From Campylobacteraceae bacterium (GTDB taxonomy: Bacteria; Campylobacterota; Campylobacteria; Campylobacterales; Sulfurospirillaceae): a stretch of DNA of 10,351 nt. The stretch is taken from contig JALUMJ010000081.1 in the NCBI GenBank assembly GCA_027040375.1, forward strand, positions 1-10,351. Direction: 5' to 3'. The notes beneath the pieces are model-generated. The model saw nothing but the letters and a program-made list of their open reading frames with translations. It ran no database searches and was not told where the DNA came from. Below are positions 6,903 through 10,351 of this stretch, piece by piece. Position 1 is the stretch's first letter, and each line of letters opens with the position of its first letter. A program made the position numbers and the translations under genes.

Positions 6903-8918
6903 ATCTTTTTGACAATTCTTTAATAAATCAATTATCTTTGAATGTCTATTTTTTTGTTTATCTATAAAAGCTTCTTTTTCCTCAAAAATATTGGAGAAGT
7001 TTTCTTGTAGCCTATCATATTCTTGGCTTAAAAATGTTCTATTTTTACTCATGATATTTTCCAACTTGTACATGTGAAAACTCTCCACAAGCCTGTGTTT
7101 TATATCTTCAAGGCTTGGCTGATAAAGTGAAAATCTAGTCGGATTTTGCTCATAAAGCTCCACAAAACTCTCAATCTTATCATCCAAAAAGGATATACAT
7201 GTACTAGTTGCATTTTGATAATTAAACTCTATTGCACTACCGATATATTTAAAATCTGAGCTTATATGGGCAAAAGACGCTAGTATTTCGTCATTGTATG
7301 GTTTTAAGATATGCTCATAAACCCTAGCCGCAAATTTTCTCATATTTGCAAATTCTACATCTGAGTGGATTTTTTCTTTTTTTCTAATTATAGTATATGG
7401 GCTTTGCCATCTATATATCTTTTCTTCAAATTTTTTATAAATTTCACCATTTCTTTGGTGCACTTCTTCTTCAATGCTAGCGATATATCTTATGTATTTT
7501 TTAAACATTTTGCCAACCAAATCATCATCATAAAAAAGAGTTTTAAATGCCTCATCTGCATTTATATAAGCTGATTCATACTCCACTTTTATGAAGTATT
7601 CATTTTTATCAAATATCCCTTTTTTGCATTTTTGATATCTGTATCTTTTTTTTGTTTGGATTTGTTTATATATCTCACCTGCTATCGCATCGATAATTTG
7701 CTCTATTTTTACATATGCATTTTTTAGATTTTGTGAAAATTCCGTCTTAGCCTTTTCAAACTCCTCTTTTGAATTTTGATGAAATGCTCTAAGTTCGCCA
7801 TTTAATTCATCATAAATATTTAAAAAAACTTCATATTGAGCTACAATTTTTTCACAAATACTTTGGATTTCTAGCTTTATCGCAAACTCTTTAGATTCGA
7901 TGGCTTTTGGCTGAATTTCTTCTTTTATAAAATCTATCACTTGATTTATATTTGATGTTCGAGAAAGCTCTAAATTTGCACTCAAATCCATATCTCTAAT
8001 CTCATCTAGATTTTTTTCATATTGAGCATATTGCTTTTGCAAGACAGTTATATCCATATCTTGCATATCGTTTTTGAGCTTTACATGTAGAGATTTTATA
8101 AACTCTTCCAAGGCTTCTTGCATTAAAGCATTTTTATCGCTACTTCTAGATTTTAAAGCTTGCAAGGCAGATATCGGCACAACTTTACTAAAATATTGGG
8201 CAAAAGTATTTTGCACATATTCCACGCTTTGCTCTATCTCTGATTGGCTAAATTTATCCTTTTGGTTCAAAACACATAAAGATTTGTTTTTATATTTTGA
8301 GAGATATTTTTCAAGCACCCTAGTTTCACTCAGTTTCCCAGCATTATCTAAGAGCGTCAACCAGATAATACCATCTACTTCTTGCAAAACTTTTATAGTT
8401 GTTTGTGTATCAACATTTGCACCAGAATTTAAGCCAGGAGTATCTACAAAAACTATGTCTTTAAGCATATTTAGTGGCGAATACAGCGTAAGATAATCAA
8501 CATCTTCAACACTTTGCCTTTGGTCTGTAAATCTTTGGATATTTTCTATATCGTGGTACTCATCTCTGCCGTCTTTATATTTAACTCTTATCTTTAATTC
8601 ATCAGCATATTTTATATAATTTACCTTAGAAGTTACAGGAGTTATACCTGTTGGAAGTATTTGCTTTGCTAAAAGTGCATTTAAAAAAGTTGATTTCCCA
8701 CTTGAAAATTGACCTGTGATGGCTACTTTCATCGGCTCTTTAACCCTTATATTTAGCTCATCCAAAGCTTGTCGCAATTGTATTGAAGGTGAAAGCCTAT
8801 CATCCAAAAGTAAGTGCTCTGATTTTTTCAAAAATCCAAGTAGTGTTTTATCAAAAACTACAGTTTTATTTAGGTATTTATCTTTATAACTTTTTATAAA
8901 ACCATTTAGCAAACTCAC
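6891..8918 (-). CDS. Bacterial dynamin-like GTPase (second of tandem pair, DLP2-like)
   Basis: The product has 675 residues. A leader of about 60 residues precedes the GTPase domain. That domain has G1 GQFSSGKST (69-77, K75), G2 candidate T93 in TGITPVTS, G3 DTPGLNSG (159-166) and G4 NQKD (218-221). A G5-like PISAL follows near 242-246. The rest is long charged helices with heptad-like patterning, as expected for the neck and trunk of dynamin-like proteins. No clear transmembrane segment is seen. A basic-aromatic patch, KKRYRYQKCKK (about 420-431), could contact membrane (inference). The start is GTG at 8918-8916, overlapping the upstream gene's TGA as GTGA and preceded by GAGGG at 7 bases. 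The family remodels or tethers membranes. In C. jejuni the paired proteins DLP1 and DLP2 form a hetero-oligomer that tethers membranes, and this tandem pair is probably equivalent. Confidence 0.9.
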   Translation of the reverse strand: MSLLNGFIKSYKDKYLNKTVVFDKTLLGFLKKSEHLLLDDRLSPSIQLRQALDELNIRVKEPMKVAITGQFSSGKSTFLNALLAKQILPTGITPVTSKVNYIKYADELKIRVKYKDGRDEYHDIENIQRFTDQRQSVEDVDYLTLYSPLNMLKDIVFVDTPGLNSGANVDTQTTIKVLQEVDGIIWLTLLDNAGKLSETRVLEKYLSKYKNKSLCVLNQKDKFSQSEIEQSVEYVQNTFAQYFSKVVPISALQALKSRSSDKNALMQEALEEFIKSLHVKLKNDMQDMDITVLQKQYAQYEKNLDEIRDMDLSANLELSRTSNINQVIDFIKEEIQPKAIESKEFAIKLEIQSICEKIVAQYEVFLNIYDELNGELRAFHQNSKEEFEKAKTEFSQNLKNAYVKIEQIIDAIAGEIYKQIQTKKRYRYQKCKKGIFDKNEYFIKVEYESAYINADEAFKTLFYDDDLVGKMFKKYIRYIASIEEEVHQRNGEIYKKFEEKIYRWQSPYTIIRKKEKIHSDVEFANMRKFAARVYEHILKPYNDEILASFAHISSDFKYIGSAIEFNYQNATSTCISFLDDKIESFVELYEQNPTRFSLYQPSLEDIKHRLVESFHMYKLENIMSKNRTFLSQEYDRLQENFSNIFEEKEAFIDKQKNRHSKIIDLLKNCQKDLNI

Positions 8919-10351
8919 TTGATTTCCCTCATCTGCTCTTCTATCTTCAAAAGAGCCTCTTTTTTGCTTTTGATAATCTCTAATCTTTGCAATTTATCAG
9001 CACTCGTTTGCTCTAACATTTTCATACTTTTTTCTATCATATCATCTTTAATTTGGATATCTTCTTCGATTGTATTTATCTTATTTTTGCTAAGTTGTAT
9101 AAAGTTATCTAAAAGCTTTGTGTTTACATGTAGCAATTTTTCTTGCATCATCTCTTTTAGGATTGCAATCTCATCTTTAAACTGCACATCCAACACTCTT
9201 TCTAGATCTTCCAAGCTTTTCTTTCCGTATTTTTTGATGGCTTCAAATACTCTTACATGTAGAGAATCTGCATTTTTAAAAATCATAAACTCTTTAAAAT
9301 TCTCATCAAAAAAGACTCTTGAATCAAAATCTTCGTTATCATAATTAAGTAAATCTTTATGCTCTTTTATATTTTTCAAACTCTCAAAGCTTAACTTCAA
9401 ATCCTCACTTACTATTTGCATCTTTTTTTGAAATTCATATCTATAATCTCTTAACAAATCAATCAAACCATCTTTGATACCAACTTCAACCATATAGCAA
9501 ATTCGCTCTTTTTTTGGTAACTTTTTGTTTTTTCTCACTTCATAAGAGACATCGTCTAAAACTCTACTTTTGACCACATCTTTTATATCTGCAAATTTTT
9601 CATCAGTAAATTTATCAAGAATTTTAAAATATGATTTCAATTCACCCTTAGCCTCTGCGATTGCACTATTTACTTTTTCTATGCTTTTTGCAAAACTAAT
9701 CTTTTGTATTTTAAACTCTTCATAGTCTTTTTTTATCTCTTGATTTGACTTGTTTAAAAAAGTCTCTTCTTCTTCAAACAGATTAAGAGTATGCATCTTT
9801 ATATTTTGTAATTCACTTAGGTTGTTGCTGATTATTAGCCTTGCTTTTTCACTCTCATCTCCAAATAAAACTCTGTTTAGATATACCTCAATCTCGTCAA
9901 TACCACTTTTGCTAGCATCAAATCCAAGTTTTTGAATCTCATCATTTTTACCCAACCTTTGCAAAAGTGCAACTTTACCAGAAATTGGTATAAAGTCAAT
10001 TTTCCCAAGAATTGAGTCTAGTTTATTTGACCTATTTTGCTCACTAAGTCTCTTCTTGATGCTCTGTTTTGTGTATTGTATAACTTCTTGCAGCTCTTCT
10101 TCGCTAACAGTGTCTATGCGAGTAATCACAACCAACAATCTTGAGATATTTTGATAAATAATAGAATCTATGATAAAATCAACATCTTTTTTAGTAGCCG
10201 ATTGATTTACATTCATCAGATGCACCATCAAATCACAATCACTAACATACGCTAAAGTTATCTCTTCTCTTTGCACTATAGGGTCATCAAGCCCAGGAGT
10301 ATCTACTATCTCAACTCCATCTTTCAAAAATCTCAAATCACTATACAACTC
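8915..10351 (-). CDS. Bacterial dynamin-like GTPase (first of tandem pair, DLP1-like), 5'-truncated by window edge
   Basis: The frame is open to the right edge. The TTG at 10348 is an internal leucine codon, so the N-terminus and the P-loop (G1, G2) lie outside the window. The visible 478 residues begin just before G3, DTPGLDDP (visible residues 17-24), and contain G4 TRID (77-80) and a G5-like PISGK. After the GTPase domain come long charged helices, with strong coiled-coil character at the C-terminus (the last 70 or so residues, ending in KIEEQMREIK). No transmembrane helix is visible. It differs from its neighbour in G4 (TRID against NQKD), so the pair are paralogues of different types and not a recent duplication. 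The stop TGA at 8917-8915 overlaps the next gene's GTG. Together they likely form a two-component membrane-tethering or remodelling GTPase like C. jejuni DLP1-DLP2. The full length and start cannot be judged here. Confidence 0.88.
   Translation of the reverse strand, partial: ELYSDLRFLKDGVEIVDTPGLDDPIVQREEITLAYVSDCDLMVHLMNVNQSATKKDVDFIIDSIIYQNISRLLVVITRIDTVSEEELQEVIQYTKQSIKKRLSEQNRSNKLDSILGKIDFIPISGKVALLQRLGKNDEIQKLGFDASKSGIDEIEVYLNRVLFGDESEKARLIISNNLSELQNIKMHTLNLFEEEETFLNKSNQEIKKDYEEFKIQKISFAKSIEKVNSAIAEAKGELKSYFKILDKFTDEKFADIKDVVKSRVLDDVSYEVRKNKKLPKKERICYMVEVGIKDGLIDLLRDYRYEFQKKMQIVSEDLKLSFESLKNIKEHKDLLNYDNEDFDSRVFFDENFKEFMIFKNADSLHVRVFEAIKKYGKKSLEDLERVLDVQFKDEIAILKEMMQEKLLHVNTKLLDNFIQLSKNKINTIEEDIQIKDDMIEKSMKMLEQTSADKLQRLEIIKSKKEALLKIEEQMREIK
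8926..8930 (-). promoter_or_regulatory. Ribosome binding site for the GTG start of the second dynamin-like gene
   Basis: On the minus strand GAGGG lies 7 bases before the GTG at 8918. It is inside the last codons of the upstream dynamin-like gene, consistent with tight co-translation of the two partners through the GTGA overlap. Confidence 0.75.

Noticed and set aside
6884..6912. Possible bidirectional terminator at the AI-2E/dynamin junction
   Set aside because: The dyad has only four A/T-rich pairs plus mismatches, and no GC-rich stem, so it is too weak to annotate.
8074..8496. Plus-strand open frame of 140 codons inside the second dynamin-like gene
   Set aside because: It is antisense to the conserved GTPase domain (G3 and G4 lie here), and its Ser/Phe-rich product looks like a shadow frame.
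8919..9344. Plus-strand open frame of 141 codons opposite the dynamin-like gene
   Set aside because: Its product is a Ser/Ile/Leu-rich shadow of the coding strand, with no family resemblance. The opposite frame is clearly a GTPase gene.

Overview
The window is gene-dense, AT-rich DNA (roughly two thirds A+T by eye) that looks like a Campylobacterota chromosome, probably a free-living relative of Sulfurimonas, Sulfuricurvum or Arcobacter. This placement is inference. It rests on the protein style, on the mlaC-RND pair, the ruvB-AI-2E-transporter pair and the tandem dynamin-like GTPases (all three pairings are also known in Campylobacter jejuni), and on T-rich extended -10 promoters. I see no mobile element, tRNA, rRNA, CRISPR array or prophage.

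Layout. (1) Positions 1-2819, plus strand: the 3' part of an mlaC-like periplasmic lipid-carrier gene, then a 793-residue RND/MMPL-type membrane exporter. (2) Positions 2812-3966, minus strand: a two-gene unit of a small histidine-phosphotransfer (Hpt) protein followed by trpA. One in-frame TGA separates the two coding regions. (3) Positions 3967-4056: the only real intergenic region, holding back-to-back promoters and a 12-bp perfect palindrome. (4) Positions 4057-6902, plus strand: panB, ruvB and an AI-2E/PerM-family membrane protein, packed as an operon with a 1-base overlap and a 3-base gap. (5) Positions 6891-10351, minus strand: two dynamin-like GTPases joined by a GTGA overlap. The upstream one runs off the window edge and lacks its P-loop here.

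Functionally the window mixes envelope lipid handling (MlaC/RND and the membrane-remodelling GTPase pair) with housekeeping genes (tryptophan synthase alpha, ketopantoate hydroxymethyltransferase, Holliday-junction helicase). Both convergent junctions (2812-2819 and 6891-6902) overlap tail to tail, so there is no room for conventional intergenic terminators. The most noteworthy items are the dynamin pair, the MlaC carrier paired with an RND pump, the Hpt-TrpA junction with a TTG start, and the palindrome embedded in the divergent promoters. I found no strong evidence for a wholly undescribed system.
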